Shown piece by piece: positions 1 through 9,584 of a DNA stretch of 64,000 bases. The stretch spans positions 2,232,001 through 2,296,000 of the forward strand of contig NZ_CP139781.1 of NCBI RefSeq assembly GCF_019679435.2, in the 5' to 3' direction. The position numbers and the translations under genes are program-made. The first letter of the stretch is position 1; each line of letters begins with the position of its first letter. Under the pieces are notes generated by a model, which saw nothing but the letters and a program-made list of their open reading frames with translations, did not search any database and was not told where the DNA came from. The stretch is from Actomonas aquatica. GTDB taxonomy: Bacteria > Verrucomicrobiota > Verrucomicrobiia > Opitutales > Opitutaceae.

Positions 1-126
1 CAACACCATCGGCGTGCCGATGCCGATCTGCCACGCCATCGCGTTGAAAAATCCGAACCACAGCCCGGGCCGAAACGGCACCAGCTCCGGATCGCTTTTT
101 TCAGTAGGTAGCAGCCGCGGGAGCAT
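1..126 (-). CDS. Transporter N-terminus (MFS-like), partial
   Basis: An open minus-strand frame starts with ATG at 126 and runs off the left edge, giving 42 residues. After a short polar N-terminus (MLPRLLPTEKSDPELVPF) comes an aromatic, hydrophobic stretch with GLWFGFFNAMAWQIG. This resembles the cytoplasmic tail and first membrane helix of major facilitator transporters, but too little is present to name a substrate. It lies 17 bases downstream of the argH stop on the same strand, so it may be co-transcribed with argH. The family assignment is inference from the short N-terminus only. Confidence 0.5.
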   Translation of the reverse strand, partial: MLPRLLPTEKSDPELVPFRPGLWFGFFNAMAWQIGIGTPMVL

Positions 127-143
127 GACCCGACGGATATAGC

Positions 144-1547
144 TCAACCCAAACGCTTTTTCCAGCGCGCCAACTGCCGACGCACTTGTTTCGGCCCCGG
201 CATACCGGTGCCAGTGCGGCGCGCGGCCGCCCGCTCGAGGTCAAAGACGCTCGCCCAATCGTCGCCCAACGCCGGATGAATCTGTTGCACGTCGGCGGTC
301 GCCAGCTCGTTGAGCGGCACGCCGCTCGTCTCGGCCAGCTTCACCACCGCGCCCACCACGTGGTGCGCCTCGCGGAAGGGCACGCCATGCTCGACCAGGT
401 AGTCGGCCAGATCGGTCGCCAGCAGCGCCGGATCGGCCACGGCCTTGGCGCAACGGTCACGGCGAATCTCCGCGCCGGTGAGCGTGCCCGCCACCACGGC
501 GAGGCAGGTCATGGTCTGGTCAAAGCTGTCGAACACCGGCGGTTTGTCCTCCTGCAGGTCGCGGTTGTAGGTGAGCGGCAGCCCCTTCACCATCGTCAGC
601 AGGGTCGTGAGGTTGCCATGCAAGCGTGCCGCCTTGCCGCGCAACAACTCGCAGGAATCCGGATTCTTCTTCTGCGGCATCAGCGAGGAGCCGGTGCAGA
701 ACGTATCCGGTAAGTTGATATAGCCAAACTCGCTGCTCGACCACAGGATGAGATCCTCCGCCAGCCGCGAGAAGTGCGCGCCGACCAGCGCACAGGCCGT
801 GGCAAATTCGATGAACACGTCGCGATCCGCCACCGTGTCCATGGAGTTTTGCGTCACCCGCGGACGGCCCCGCGCGTCCACAAAGCCAAGCGTCTTGGCC
901 GTAAACTCTCGATCGATCGGCAGCGTCGTGCCCGCCAACGCACCCGCGCCCAGCGGACACCAATTGGCGTGATCCGCCACCGCCGCAAACCGCGCGCGGT
1001 CGCGCTCAAACATTTCCAAATAAGCCGCCAGGTGATGCGCCACCTGCACTGGCTGCGCCCGCTGCAAATGCGTGTAACCCGGGATCATGACCTCGCCGTC
1101 CTGCTCAGCCAGCGCCAGCAAGGCCTTTTGCGCTTCGGCCAAGCGGCCGTCGACTTCAACGCAGGCCCACTTGAAGAACAGGCGCATGTCGGTCGCCACC
1201 TGATCATTGCGGCTGCGCGCCGTGTGTAACTTGGCCGCAGCCGGCACGCGCTTCGTCAGCGCCTGCTCGATGTTCATGTGCACATCCTCGAGCGCCGGGT
1301 TCCACTTGAACTTCCCGGCCGCCACCTCCTCGGCGATCACATCGAGACCGGCGTGAATCGCGTCACGCTCCGCCGCTGTGATCAGGCCCACGTGCGCCAG
1401 CATGGCCGAGTGGGCCTTGCTGCCCGCGATGTCAAAGGGCGCCAGTCGCGCATCGAACGAAACCGATTCGCTGAACGACAGCATCAACTCCGCGGGGCCA
1501 GCGGAGAAACGTCCGCCCCAGGTGGCTTGTTGTTTTTTGCGGGCCAT
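144..1547 (-). CDS. argH: Argininosuccinate lyase
   Basis: Cytoplasmic enzyme splitting argininosuccinate into arginine and fumarate, the last step of arginine biosynthesis. The 467-residue product has the usual family length. It begins [15 protein letters not shown], the conserved WGGRF start of ArgH, so I chose the ATG at 1547; the frame remains open upstream but that part is not conserved. The fumarase/aspartase-superfamily signature [12 protein letters not shown] is at about residue 285 and carries the catalytic serine loop; the [12 protein letters not shown] substrate-binding segment is also intact. Other arginine genes are absent from the window. The gene is divergent from a secreted protein across about 110 bases. 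Confidence 0.97.
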   Translation of the reverse strand: MARKKQQATWGGRFSAGPAELMLSFSESVSFDARLAPFDIAGSKAHSAMLAHVGLITAAERDAIHAGLDVIAEEVAAGKFKWNPALEDVHMNIEQALTKRVPAAAKLHTARSRNDQVATDMRLFFKWACVEVDGRLAEAQKALLALAEQDGEVMIPGYTHLQRAQPVQVAHHLAAYLEMFERDRARFAAVADHANWCPLGAGALAGTTLPIDREFTAKTLGFVDARGRPRVTQNSMDTVADRDVFIEFATACALVGAHFSRLAEDLILWSSSEFGYINLPDTFCTGSSLMPQKKNPDSCELLRGKAARLHGNLTTLLTMVKGLPLTYNRDLQEDKPPVFDSFDQTMTCLAVVAGTLTGAEIRRDRCAKAVADPALLATDLADYLVEHGVPFREAHHVVGAVVKLAETSGVPLNELATADVQQIHPALGDDWASVFDLERAAARRTGTGMPGPKQVRRQLARWKKRLG

Positions 1548-1657
1548 GGTCGCGCGAGCACACGTGGCCACCCGCGCCCGCGCAACGCAGAAAGATAGGT
1601 CGCCACAAATGAGCGGATTCGATTGCGGCACCGCTACTCCCGCCCCACCTCTGTAGC

Positions 1658-2182
1658 ATGCTGCGTTGTTTTCTTGCCCTGGCCTCCCTCTGGACCGGCA
1701 TCACCCTCCTCGCTCAGGACGCCCCCACCCCTGCGCCTGCTCCGGTTGAGGCACCTCCGTCCACCGAGCCCCTGCCCGGGTTCTATCAGGAAGCCACCGT
1801 CGAGACCGCCCGCACCTCCATCTACATTGGCGCGGTCACCCTCAAGATGCCGCCCTTCGAACGCGACGGCGCGGCCTACGCCTCCACCTACTCGGCCAAG
1901 GTGTTTCCGTTCTTCTTCTACAACGAAGCCGGTTCACTCTCCATCAACCTCACCGATGAAGAGCTCCGCCAACTCGCCGCCGGCGAACGCGTCTACTTTA
2001 AGGGCGAAGCCTTCAACGAGGAGGGCGAACCCCGCCGCGTCGAAGGCCATGCCGATCCCACCGACGAACGCTCCGGTCAGATCAAGGTGCGCGTCTGGGT
2101 CTCGAAGAACATCGAGCTCATCTTCAACACCACCTACCGCTTCACCGGCGAAGAGACCGCGAGCGACGCCGACTCCGCCTGA
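1658..2182 (+). CDS. Secreted protein of unknown function
   Basis: A 174-residue protein that I do not recognise. The first 20 residues ([20 protein letters not shown]) form a signal peptide ending near an AQ|D cleavage point. A Pro/Ala-rich linker (about 21-40) leads into a compact domain of about 120 residues with alternating hydrophobic strands and many Glu/Asp, suggesting a small beta-rich periplasmic domain. It is divergent from argH and convergent with the next gene, whose stop lies one base away. No catalytic motif or cysteine pair is visible. Confidence 0.8.
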   Translation: MLRCFLALASLWTGITLLAQDAPTPAPAPVEAPPSTEPLPGFYQEATVETARTSIYIGAVTLKMPPFERDGAAYASTYSAKVFPFFFYNEAGSLSINLTDEELRQLAAGERVYFKGEAFNEEGEPRRVEGHADPTDERSGQIKVRVWVSKNIELIFNTTYRFTGEETASDADSA

Positions 2183-2183
2183 G

Positions 2184-2600
2184 TCACCCGCCTTGCCGCG
2201 GCCGCAGATCGACCCACGCCACCACCAGCAACGCCGCGCCCAACAGCGCGAGCAACGGCGACACCACTTTGGCGAGAAAAACCATGCCGCCGGCCACCGC
2301 CAGCAGGATCAAACCCGCGGTGAGTTCGTAGTGCCCACGGTCCTTGCGCCGCTGGGTCAGGAGCTGCAGCGACATCGCCGCCGGAGCGAGCAGGCCCTCA
2401 GGCAACGGCCCGCCCTTTTCCACCGCCAGCCGCACCGCCTCCCGGACCGTCTGCTGCTTCTGTTTCATTTCCTGCCAGCCCATCCACATGCCGAACAATA
2501 CGATCGGCAGGATGAAGGCGAACACCGCTAACACAACGGCATCACTGCGCCCCACTTGGGCGAGTAACACCGGGTATCCTGATGCTACGATTGAGTTCAT
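2184..2600 (-). CDS. Small inner-membrane protein, DUF6249-like
   Basis: A 138-residue membrane protein. It has one N-terminal hydrophobic helix (about residues 20-40), a charged cytoplasmic stretch with AVEKGGPLPEGLL, and two C-terminal helices (about 95-130). The helix plus E-K-G-x-P-L-P arrangement resembles small DUF6249-type proteins, which are often linked to ECF sigma genes; this is recognition by pattern, not a search. The ATG at 2600 sits directly before the first helix. It is the last gene of a minus-strand set with an ECF sigma factor and an acyltransferase, 38 bases below the latter. Role unknown; a membrane partner of the sigma factor is one possibility. Confidence 0.75.
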   Translation of the reverse strand: MNSIVASGYPVLLAQVGRSDAVVLAVFAFILPIVLFGMWMGWQEMKQKQQTVREAVRLAVEKGGPLPEGLLAPAAMSLQLLTQRRKDRGHYELTAGLILLAVAGGMVFLAKVVSPLLALLGAALLVVAWVDLRPRQGG

Positions 2601-2638
2601 GGTGTTTACTTTCTCGATACGGAGGGCAGCCTCGCCCC

Positions 2639-3829
2639 TCACAAAATTCGTCCCACGCCGGGCAGTCGCCGCAGTCCCGCGGCCAGGATCCAGCTCACCG
2701 CAATCGCGCTCACGGTTACCACCAGCGCCTTCAGCAGCCCCGGCCAGACCACCTCCAACAGGCAATACTGCAGCCACGTGACCACCGCATAGTGGATCAC
2801 ATACATGCCAAAGGCGTTCCGACTCAGACTCGTCCACCACCGGTTCGCCCCGCTGCGCTTCTTCGCAAAATAGGACAGCAGACAATAACTGGTCGTCGCG
2901 CAGCTCACCGTCATCAGCACCGCCGCCGCGTTGTTCCAAAACACCGAGGGTTCACCCTTTTCGAGCCGCAGCAGCGAGAAGATCAGCGCCGTCACAAACA
3001 ACCCGAAGGCCAGCCACAACCCACCTTGCCACCAGCCCCATTGCCGCGCGAGCCGTCCATCCGCCGCCGCGAGGTCGCGGCCCAATCCACCGCGCTGCCC
3101 CAGCGCGATGCCGAAGACAAAGTAGGCCAAATAAAAACCCATCCGGGAGCTCTGCACAAAAAACGGTCCCCAGCTCAGCCAATGCGCCGGATCATAGACC
3201 CAGGTCAGCGGCAGATAACTCGCCACCCCGAGCCCGAGCAGCACACCAAACCCACGCAGGGGTCGCTCCCGACACCACACACCCAGCGCGCCGAGTCGCT
3301 CCAGCGCCCTCGGCGCAAAACGCTGCACCAGCGCCGCGAGCACACCAAAGACGAGCAACACCCACAGGAACCACACGGGCCCGGCCGGCCATCTACCCAA
3401 AGCCAGCCACGCCGCCCAAAAGCTCTCGGCCTCCGTCGCCGCCGCCCGCTGCAGATACGCCGGGTAATACGCCAGCGGCGCCAATACCGCCGCGCCGACC
3501 ACAAACGGCAGTCCCAGCCGCAACAGCCGATCCCGCACAAAACGCCCCGCGCCTTTGCGCGCCAGGCTCGGTCCCACAAACAGACCCGAGAGCAGGAACA
3601 TCAGCGCCATAAAAAACGAGTCGTTCCACAGCACCAACAGATCGAGTCCTTTGCCGCGCGCGGCATCGATGATCGGAAATCCGCCCCACACCAACCAGAC
3701 ATCAAACGCCCCCGGCTCCGGTGCATACGGAAAGTAAGCCAGCACCGCATGGTGCGTGATCACCAGCAGCGTGATGAAGGAGCGCAAGTTATCGAGGGCC
3801 GCACTGCGCGAAGACGGGGTCGTATTCAT
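2639..3829 (-). CDS. Membrane acyltransferase, family 3
   Basis: A 396-residue integral membrane protein of the acyltransferase 3 type (OpgC/OafA relatives), which transfer acyl groups to sugars or glucans at the membrane. The N-terminus has the typical ALDNLRSFITLLVITHHAV segment, with the membrane-embedded histidine of this family, followed by about ten hydrophobic helices. The ATG at 3829 fits the family start. It lies 48 bases below the ECF sigma gene on the same strand and is probably co-transcribed. The acyl acceptor cannot be deduced; OpgC-like glucan succinylation is one option. Confidence 0.85.
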   Translation of the reverse strand: MNTTPSSRSAALDNLRSFITLLVITHHAVLAYFPYAPEPGAFDVWLVWGGFPIIDAARGKGLDLLVLWNDSFFMALMFLLSGLFVGPSLARKGAGRFVRDRLLRLGLPFVVGAAVLAPLAYYPAYLQRAAATEAESFWAAWLALGRWPAGPVWFLWVLLVFGVLAALVQRFAPRALERLGALGVWCRERPLRGFGVLLGLGVASYLPLTWVYDPAHWLSWGPFFVQSSRMGFYLAYFVFGIALGQRGGLGRDLAAADGRLARQWGWWQGGLWLAFGLFVTALIFSLLRLEKGEPSVFWNNAAAVLMTVSCATTSYCLLSYFAKKRSGANRWWTSLSRNAFGMYVIHYAVVTWLQYCLLEVVWPGLLKALVVTVSAIAVSWILAAGLRRLPGVGRIL

Positions 3830-3877
3830 GATCTACCTACAGTTGAAGATTACGGGAGGCCGAGAGAGCGCGCCCCC

Positions 3878-5509
3878 TCAGTTCAGCTTCATGCGCCGCC
3901 GCACCGCCCGCGCATACACCGCCGTCGGCACCAGGGTGAGCAGGATCATCACCACGCAGAAAATGAGGCCGTCGCGCTGCGCGTCGGGATTGGCCAAAAC
4001 CTGACCCACCAACTCGTCGTTGGCATGCGGGCCGATCGCAAACTTGCCGCCCGCAACCCAGTGCGAGATCGCCACCATTGCGCTCTGCGCCGTGCTCCAG
4101 GCCGACGCCGAAACCGACGCGATGGCATGGTAACCCATCGTCACCGACCCCAATGCAAGGCCACCGAAGGCAATCGCGCCGAGGCCGATGGCGCCGACAC
4201 TCACCGCGCCGAAACTCACCAGCCCGAAGCTCACCGCCCCGCCACTGAACAGCCCGACTGCCCAACCGCCCCAGGCAAACAGAATACCGATCGCCCGATC
4301 GCCGCCCGCGATCCAACCGAACACCGGCGGCTGGCCGGACTCCGCCGCCGCGAAACGGATGTGCACCAGCGGCACGCCGAGGAAGGTGCGTTCACTTTTA
4401 TACTCCGCCGCCTTCGCCCCTATCCGATCGCGCGGATCCTTGAACGCCGCCGGCTCGCGCGCGCGCTCGGCCGTGCGCAGCTCCGCGATCTCCCGCATCG
4501 ACCGCACGATCAACACCGACCAGCCGATGGCAAAGCCCACGATCATCACGTGGTGCAACGGCACGGCCCAACCGTGGTGCTCCGGGCGAGGGCCCATCCA
4601 AAACACCCAGGCAACGAGGCCGGCGATGAAGACAAAAAAGCTGCCGAAGAGGCTCACCGTCATGCGCACCACCGCGCGGCGCTCCCGCTTGGTGCGGGCC
4701 TGGTCGAGGTTCATGCGCAGCGTCATCACCGTGCTCACCACCCCACTGACCGAGGCCAGGATGGCCGCCAACAAGGTTGTTTTGGCCACGCCGCCCGCGC
4801 CTTTCGCAGCGGCCCACGCCACGCCGCCCGTCCCTGCGGCTTTGGCCGTGGTGGGTGCCATCGCCGGCAACGCTGCGATGACCGCCGCCGTAAAGACCTT
4901 GCCCGGCGTGCTGCGAGAGAGCGCACCTTCGACAAAGGCCAGCGCCTGCTCCTTGAGCATCTTGCGCCCGCGCGAGAGCCGTTGCTTCACCGTGTCTTCG
5001 GTGAGATCGAGCTCCACCGCCACGTGCTCCACCGAGCGATGCTCGCGGTAATACAAGACCAGCGGCTCGCGGTAATTTTCCGGCAACTGCTCCAGCGCGT
5101 GCCACAGGATGGCCTGCTCCTCCGCCGCGATCGCCGCATCGCCCACCGGTTCGTCGCCGCTGCTGATGTCGTGGGCTTCATCGAGCTCAGCCGCGCCGCT
5201 CACCGGCTCAAGCCCACCGCGACGCCGCGCGTGGCTGATCTTGAACCGCAAGATTCCGCACAACCACGGCCGAAGTTTTTCGGGCTCCCGCAGTTCCCCG
5301 AGCTTCATCCACGCCGTTAGAAAGGTCTCCTGCGCCACATCCTCACTCTCCGCGATGTTGCCCGTGCCGGAGTAAGCCAGCGAGCAGAGCAGGCGTTGGT
5401 AGCGTTCCACGATCTGCTCAAACGCCGAACGGTTTCCGGCCAGGCAGGCGGCAACCAGGTCAGCATCACTCGTGGTTTCAATCAGGGCCATGACGTCGGG
5501 AGTTTTCAT
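3878..5509 (-). CDS. ECF sigma factor with membrane C-terminal half
   Basis: A 543-residue fusion-like protein. Residues about 23-95 form sigma-70 region 2 (DVAQETFLTAWMKL, RPWLCGILRFKISHARRR) and 130-186 form region 4 (LPENYREPLVLYYREH, LTEDTVKQRLSRGRKML), the usual ECF sigma core. Then come hydrophobic segments at about 243-262, 285-305 and 320-335, a glycine-periodic stretch at 405-460 (a Gly about every five to six residues) and a final helix at 514-533 with a basic tail. Typical ECF factors end near residue 190. I chose ATG 5509 because the frame upstream overlaps the divergent hydrolase promoter. No anti-sigma gene is adjacent, so the membrane part may control the sigma domain in cis. 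Confidence 0.88.
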   Translation of the reverse strand: MKTPDVMALIETTSDADLVAACLAGNRSAFEQIVERYQRLLCSLAYSGTGNIAESEDVAQETFLTAWMKLGELREPEKLRPWLCGILRFKISHARRRGGLEPVSGAAELDEAHDISSGDEPVGDAAIAAEEQAILWHALEQLPENYREPLVLYYREHRSVEHVAVELDLTEDTVKQRLSRGRKMLKEQALAFVEGALSRSTPGKVFTAAVIAALPAMAPTTAKAAGTGGVAWAAAKGAGGVAKTTLLAAILASVSGVVSTVMTLRMNLDQARTKRERRAVVRMTVSLFGSFFVFIAGLVAWVFWMGPRPEHHGWAVPLHHVMIVGFAIGWSVLIVRSMREIAELRTAERAREPAAFKDPRDRIGAKAAEYKSERTFLGVPLVHIRFAAAESGQPPVFGWIAGGDRAIGILFAWGGWAVGLFSGGAVSFGLVSFGAVSVGAIGLGAIAFGGLALGSVTMGYHAIASVSASAWSTAQSAMVAISHWVAGGKFAIGPHANDELVGQVLANPDAQRDGLIFCVVMILLTLVPTAVYARAVRRRMKLN

Positions 5510-5609
5510 CGTATTTGAGAAAGCAGTGCCCGCAAAGCCCGATCCGGTGACAAAGTTTCCGAAAAAACTTTCGCCGCCCTTTGTCCGACCGACTGAAATC
5601 GGCGTCACC

Positions 5610-6887
5610 ATGACCCGCTTACGCCTGCTCGTCTTCGCCGCCGCCACTCTCCTGGCCACCCCGCTCTTTGCTCAGGATCTCGGCCCGGCCGATCCCGCCA
5701 GCCTCGGTTTCTCGGCCGAGCGCCTTGCCCGCCTCGATGCGGTCTTTGAGGACTACGTCGCCGACGGCCAACTGCCCGGCGCCGTCGTGCTGGTCGCCCG
5801 CCACGGCAAGATCGCCCACCTCGCCGCCTACGGAAAGTCCGACGTCGAAGCGGCCCGCCCCATGGAGACCGACGCCATCTTCCGCATCGCCTCCCAGACC
5901 AAGGCCATCGTGAGCACCGGCATCATGCTGCTCCAAGAAGAGGGCAAACTGCTCGTCGACGACGACCTCTCCAAATACCTGCCCGAGTTCGCCGAAACCA
6001 CCGTGGCCGAAAAACGCGAGTCCGACGGCCGCGTCGTCATCGTGCCCGCCAAACGTCGCATCACCCTGCGCGACCTACTCACCCACACCTCCGGTTACGG
6101 TTACGGTTGGGGCCTCGCCAGCGACCAATGGGAGGCCGCCGGCATCACTGGTTGGTATTTCGCCGATCGCAATGAACCTATCCGCGAAACCGTGCGCCGC
6201 ATGGCCGCCCTCCCCGCCGACGCCCACCCGGGCGAGAAATTTGTCTACGGCTACAATACCGACATCCTCGGCGCCGTGATCGAGGTCGCCTCCGGCCTGC
6301 CGCTCGATGTGTTCCTCACCCAACGCATCCTCGAGCCGCTGGGCATGCACGACACCCACTTCTACCTGCCCGCCGCCAAACGCGACCGCCTAGCCGCCGT
6401 GTATTCGAAACGTGGTGACGGCGCCCTCGAGCGCGCTCCCGCCGCCGGCACCATGGAAAGCCAAGGCCACTACGTGACCGGCCCGCGCCAGAGCTTTTCC
6501 GGCGGCGCCGGCCTGCTCTCCACCGCCCGCGACTACGCCACCTTCCTGCAGATGCTCGCCAACGGTGGCACCTTCAAGGGCGAGCGAATCCTCTCCCGCA
6601 AGAGCGTCGAGCTCATGCACGTGAATCACCTCCGCCCGGGCGTGGGTTTCCCCTGGGGCGAGGGTCTCGGTTTTGGTCTCGGCTTCCGCATCGTCGAGGA
6701 CCTCGGCGGCAGCGGTCTGCCCGCCAGCCTCGGCAACTACGGCTGGGGCGGCGCCTACCACTCCACCTACTGGATCGATCCGGTGGAGGACCTCGTGCTC
6801 GTGTATTTCACCCAAGTGATTCCGGCCGATAATCTCGACGATCACCAAAAGCTGCAGGCCCTCGTCTACTCGGCCTTGGTCGACTGA
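5610..6887 (+). CDS. Serine hydrolase, beta-lactamase/esterase family
   Basis: A 425-residue secreted enzyme of the class C beta-lactamase-like family (PF00144), which includes esterases and D-aminopeptidases. A signal peptide ends near residue 21 (LLATPLFAQ). The nucleophile motif S95-Q-T-K98 is present and Tyr213 in FVYGYNTDILG is the likely second catalytic residue. The LTHTSGYGYG and ILEPLGMHDT motifs are also typical. The start at 5610 puts the signal peptide at the N-terminus. It is divergent from the ECF sigma gene across about 100 bases, so it could be a sigma target. The substrate cannot be predicted; an antibiotic resistance role is not implied. Confidence 0.9.
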   Translation: MTRLRLLVFAAATLLATPLFAQDLGPADPASLGFSAERLARLDAVFEDYVADGQLPGAVVLVARHGKIAHLAAYGKSDVEAARPMETDAIFRIASQTKAIVSTGIMLLQEEGKLLVDDDLSKYLPEFAETTVAEKRESDGRVVIVPAKRRITLRDLLTHTSGYGYGWGLASDQWEAAGITGWYFADRNEPIRETVRRMAALPADAHPGEKFVYGYNTDILGAVIEVASGLPLDVFLTQRILEPLGMHDTHFYLPAAKRDRLAAVYSKRGDGALERAPAAGTMESQGHYVTGPRQSFSGGAGLLSTARDYATFLQMLANGGTFKGERILSRKSVELMHVNHLRPGVGFPWGEGLGFGLGFRIVEDLGGSGLPASLGNYGWGGAYHSTYWIDPVEDLVLVYFTQVIPADNLDDHQKLQALVYSALVD

Positions 6888-6970
6888 GTCGTCGATCGAT
6901 CGCGTGTTTCGGGCGCCCGGCTTTGACTTAGCGCCAATATCAGAAACCGGTTTGGGCTCCTTTCCCAAAC

Positions 6971-8020
6971 ATGGCTTCTGATCCACTCGCGTTCTATCGC
7001 ACGCTCTCCCGCGGCTTCTTTCCGCGGTCCTATTCGCTCAAGTTTCTCGGCATCGCGTTTCTCGGCATTCACCTGCCGCTGATCGCCTTCGTCGTCTACC
7101 TCGCCGCCAGCCATGGGTGGGAAGATGCCCTGCCAGCCATCATCGTGGTATTGCTCGCCACCTTGGTCGGCACCGCGCTGACCATGTGGAGCCAGCACCG
7201 TCTGCTCGCCCCGATCCGTCGCGCCCACTCTGACCTCGTCACCTATCGCGAAACGCGCCAACTCCCCACCTCCCCCGGCGAGTTTCCCGACGAGGCCGGA
7301 CAACTCATGCGCGAGACCCGCGAGAGCATCGAGTCCCTCGACCGTTTGCTGAAGCTGAAGGACCAACTCGCCGCCGGCATCGCGCACGACTTCCGCAGCC
7401 CCCTCACCAGCATCGTCGCCGCGTCCGACTATCTGCTGGAGGATAACCCGCCTGGCACCGACACCGGCGACATCGTGACCGTGATGCGCCGCTCCGCCCT
7501 CGCTCAGGCGGAACACGTCAACCGCTTGCTCGCCGCCGCGCTCGCCGACACGCGCGGCGTCAGCTTCTCCAGCGAGAGTGTCCCTCTCGAGGCCGTCTGG
7601 TCCGAGGTCACCGCCACCCAACACCTGCCCGCTTCGCAAAAGGGCATAAAACTTACCTTCACGCCCACCTCTGCCGCCGTGCTCGGTAGCGCTGCCCGCA
7701 TCGTGCAGATCATCAACAACCTGGTTAGCAACGCCATCAAAGCCTGCCCCGCCGGTTCGGAGGTCACGCTGACCGCGACCCGCGAAGACGACCGCGTCGT
7801 GATCCGCGTGAGCGACAACGGCCCCGGCGTGGAGCCGGGCAAACTCTCCGACGCCCTGCGCCGCCCGGCCGATCAGCCACCCGCCGCGGGCGAACTCAAA
7901 CTCGGTCTCGGCCTGCGAATGGTGTCCAGCCTCCTCCACCTGCACGGCAGCCGTCTGGACATGGAACGCCCCGCCAGTGGCGGCATGCGCTTCTCCTTCA
8001 AGCTACGCCCGGCCAACTGA
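6971..8020 (+). CDS. Sensor histidine kinase
   Basis: A 349-residue membrane histidine kinase. Two N-terminal helices (about residues 20-45 and 50-72) are followed by a HAMP-like linker, a dimerisation/phosphoacceptor helix with His139 in AGIAHDFRSPLTS, an N box (INNLVSNAIKA) and the ATP-binding G boxes DNGPGVEPG and LGLGLRMVSSLL. The space between the helices is very short, so there is almost no periplasmic sensor domain; it may sense the membrane or a partner. No response regulator gene adjoins it, making it an orphan kinase here. It converges with the SDR gene, with 17 bases between stops. Confidence 0.92.
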   Translation: MASDPLAFYRTLSRGFFPRSYSLKFLGIAFLGIHLPLIAFVVYLAASHGWEDALPAIIVVLLATLVGTALTMWSQHRLLAPIRRAHSDLVTYRETRQLPTSPGEFPDEAGQLMRETRESIESLDRLLKLKDQLAAGIAHDFRSPLTSIVAASDYLLEDNPPGTDTGDIVTVMRRSALAQAEHVNRLLAAALADTRGVSFSSESVPLEAVWSEVTATQHLPASQKGIKLTFTPTSAAVLGSAARIVQIINNLVSNAIKACPAGSEVTLTATREDDRVVIRVSDNGPGVEPGKLSDALRRPADQPPAAGELKLGLGLRMVSSLLHLHGSRLDMERPASGGMRFSFKLRPAN

Positions 8021-8037
8021 CCGCGGCCTCACTCTGC

Positions 8038-8775
8038 TCACCGCGTGCGCATGATGCGGTAGGCCCACGCTGGCGAGAGCCGGTGGAGCCACCGCAGAGC
8101 CGCCGACTGCCCGATGTAGTTTTCGGCTTTATCGGCCGCGATCCCCGCGAGGATCGCCGTCGCCGCATCACGGGCACTCAGTTTGCCCTGACCGCGCCCG
8201 GCCGTCATCGCAGTGTCGACCAGCGGAAGGTAAGCTTGCTGGACCCGCACTGGTCGAGCGGCGAGCTGATAGCTGATTGAACGCCCAAAGCTGCGCAGCG
8301 CGGCCTTGGTTGCACAATACACCGCCGAGCTCGCCTTCGGTGCCAACGCCAAGCCCGAGTTGACCAACACCACGGCCCCCGGCGCATCCCTACGACCGCG
8401 CAACTCTGGCCCGAGCCGCGCGACCAATTGGCAGATTGAGGTAAAGTTGGTGTTCACCTCGGCCATGATGCTGCCGTGATCAAACTCCGGAGCCGTGATC
8501 CACGGCTCGTGCTGCACCGCCGCATTGCAGAGCAGGAGATCAAAACCGTCGCCATCCGCCGCCAACCGATCCGCCGTGACGCTCACCGCCGTCGGATCGC
8601 TCAAATCACAGGTCACAGGACACACGGTCGGATACCGTTGGGCCAACTCGGTCAACTTCGCCGGGTCACGCCCGATTACCACCAGTTCGTTGGTCGCCGC
8701 CAGTAGGTCCACGAGTTCCCGGCCGATTCCGGCGGTGCCTCCGGTGAGAATAATACGTTTTGCAGTAAGGTTCAT
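8038..8775 (-). CDS. Short-chain dehydrogenase/reductase (SDR)
   Basis: A 245-residue classical SDR, an NAD(P)-dependent oxidoreductase. It has the Rossmann motif GGTAGIGREL near the N-terminus, an NAA-type stabilising motif (LLCNAAVQ), and the catalytic Ser with YCATK (Tyr and Lys) in the second half. Similar DltE-like SDRs are annotated in cell-envelope contexts, but the substrate is not visible. It is divergent from a Crp/Fnr-type regulator gene, sharing an 85-base promoter region, so it is a likely target of that regulator. Confidence 0.9.
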   Translation of the reverse strand: MNLTAKRIILTGGTAGIGRELVDLLAATNELVVIGRDPAKLTELAQRYPTVCPVTCDLSDPTAVSVTADRLAADGDGFDLLLCNAAVQHEPWITAPEFDHGSIMAEVNTNFTSICQLVARLGPELRGRRDAPGAVVLVNSGLALAPKASSAVYCATKAALRSFGRSISYQLAARPVRVQQAYLPLVDTAMTAGRGQGKLSARDAATAILAGIAADKAENYIGQSAALRWLHRLSPAWAYRIMRTR

Positions 8776-8860
8776 GCCGCCAAGCCTACGCTCTTGCCGC
8801 CGCGCTCGCCTTAACCTCGGTTAAAAACGAATCGGAAATCGTTCGCCTCTCCCTCCCATC

Positions 8861-9391
8861 ATGACCCTTCAAGCGCTCATCGCCGAGCACGGCACCGCTC
8901 GATCGCTCAAACGCGGAGAGATGCTCTTCCGCCAAGGTGACGCCTCGCCCCCGTGCTGTCATCTTCACCGCGGCCTGCTCAAAGCCACCTACCTGTCCGC
9001 CGTCGGCAAGGAGGCGATCAAATCCTTCTTCCTCGCTCCGACCCTGGTCGGCAGTCTGCGCGCCGCCTTTGAGGATGCTCCGGCGCCCTACAGCGTCGAA
9101 GCCCTCGAAGCCTGTGACTTGGTGGAGCTCCCGCTGTCGAAACTCCGTCAGCAGGCTCAAACCGACATCGAACTGGCCAACGATCTGATCGGTCTGCTCG
9201 TCCAACTCGCCATCAAAAAGGAACGCCGCGAACACGACTTTCTGATGCTTTCGGCGGTCGAAAACTACCGCCATCTCCAGCGCGAAATCCCCGACCTGCT
9301 CGGACGTGTCACGCAGAATGACATCGCTCGTTACCTCGGCATCACCCCTGTCGCGCTAAGCCGAATTCGCGGCCGCCTGGCGCGCGGCTAG
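8861..9391 (+). CDS. Crp/Fnr-family transcriptional regulator
   Basis: A 176-residue regulator. Residues about 15-110 form a cyclic-nucleotide-binding-like beta barrel (LKRGEMLFRQGDA is the typical first turn), followed by a long dimer helix and a short C-terminal winged helix-turn-helix, TQNDIARYLGITPVALSRIRG. The protein is shorter than Crp (about 210) because the wing is trimmed, as in many small Crp-like regulators that do not bind cAMP. It is divergent from the SDR gene, which suggests paired control. The effector is unknown. Confidence 0.88.
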   Translation: MTLQALIAEHGTARSLKRGEMLFRQGDASPPCCHLHRGLLKATYLSAVGKEAIKSFFLAPTLVGSLRAAFEDAPAPYSVEALEACDLVELPLSKLRQQAQTDIELANDLIGLLVQLAIKKERREHDFLMLSAVENYRHLQREIPDLLGRVTQNDIARYLGITPVALSRIRGRLARG

Positions 9392-9584
9392 CGCCGAACT
9401 GTATTCACCTCCCCCCTACATCGGACCTGTCTCATTTTTGGGATTGGAGTGTCGCGCCGTCGAACCGGCCCGCCGGATAAATGCCAGCCTCAAAAACCCC
9501 AGTGATTTTTATTTTCCTTTCATTCTGGCACTTACGAATCTCTCCACCGGTTGGCACGCGGCATGTTTAATAAAGGGCATGACC

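Noticed and set aside
2582..5320. Very long plus-strand open frame opposite the acyltransferase and ECF sigma genes
   Set aside because: Its translation is Arg/Pro/His-rich low-complexity sequence without motifs, a shadow produced by GC-rich codon bias.
5610..6887. Antibiotic-resistance beta-lactamase
   Set aside because: The motifs fit the broad esterase/peptidase branch of the family, and nothing in the context indicates resistance.
9552..9567. TTGGCAC-N5-ATGTT as a sigma-54 promoter
   Set aside because: The -12 GC is missing (GT instead), and a start there would leave almost no leader before the small gene.
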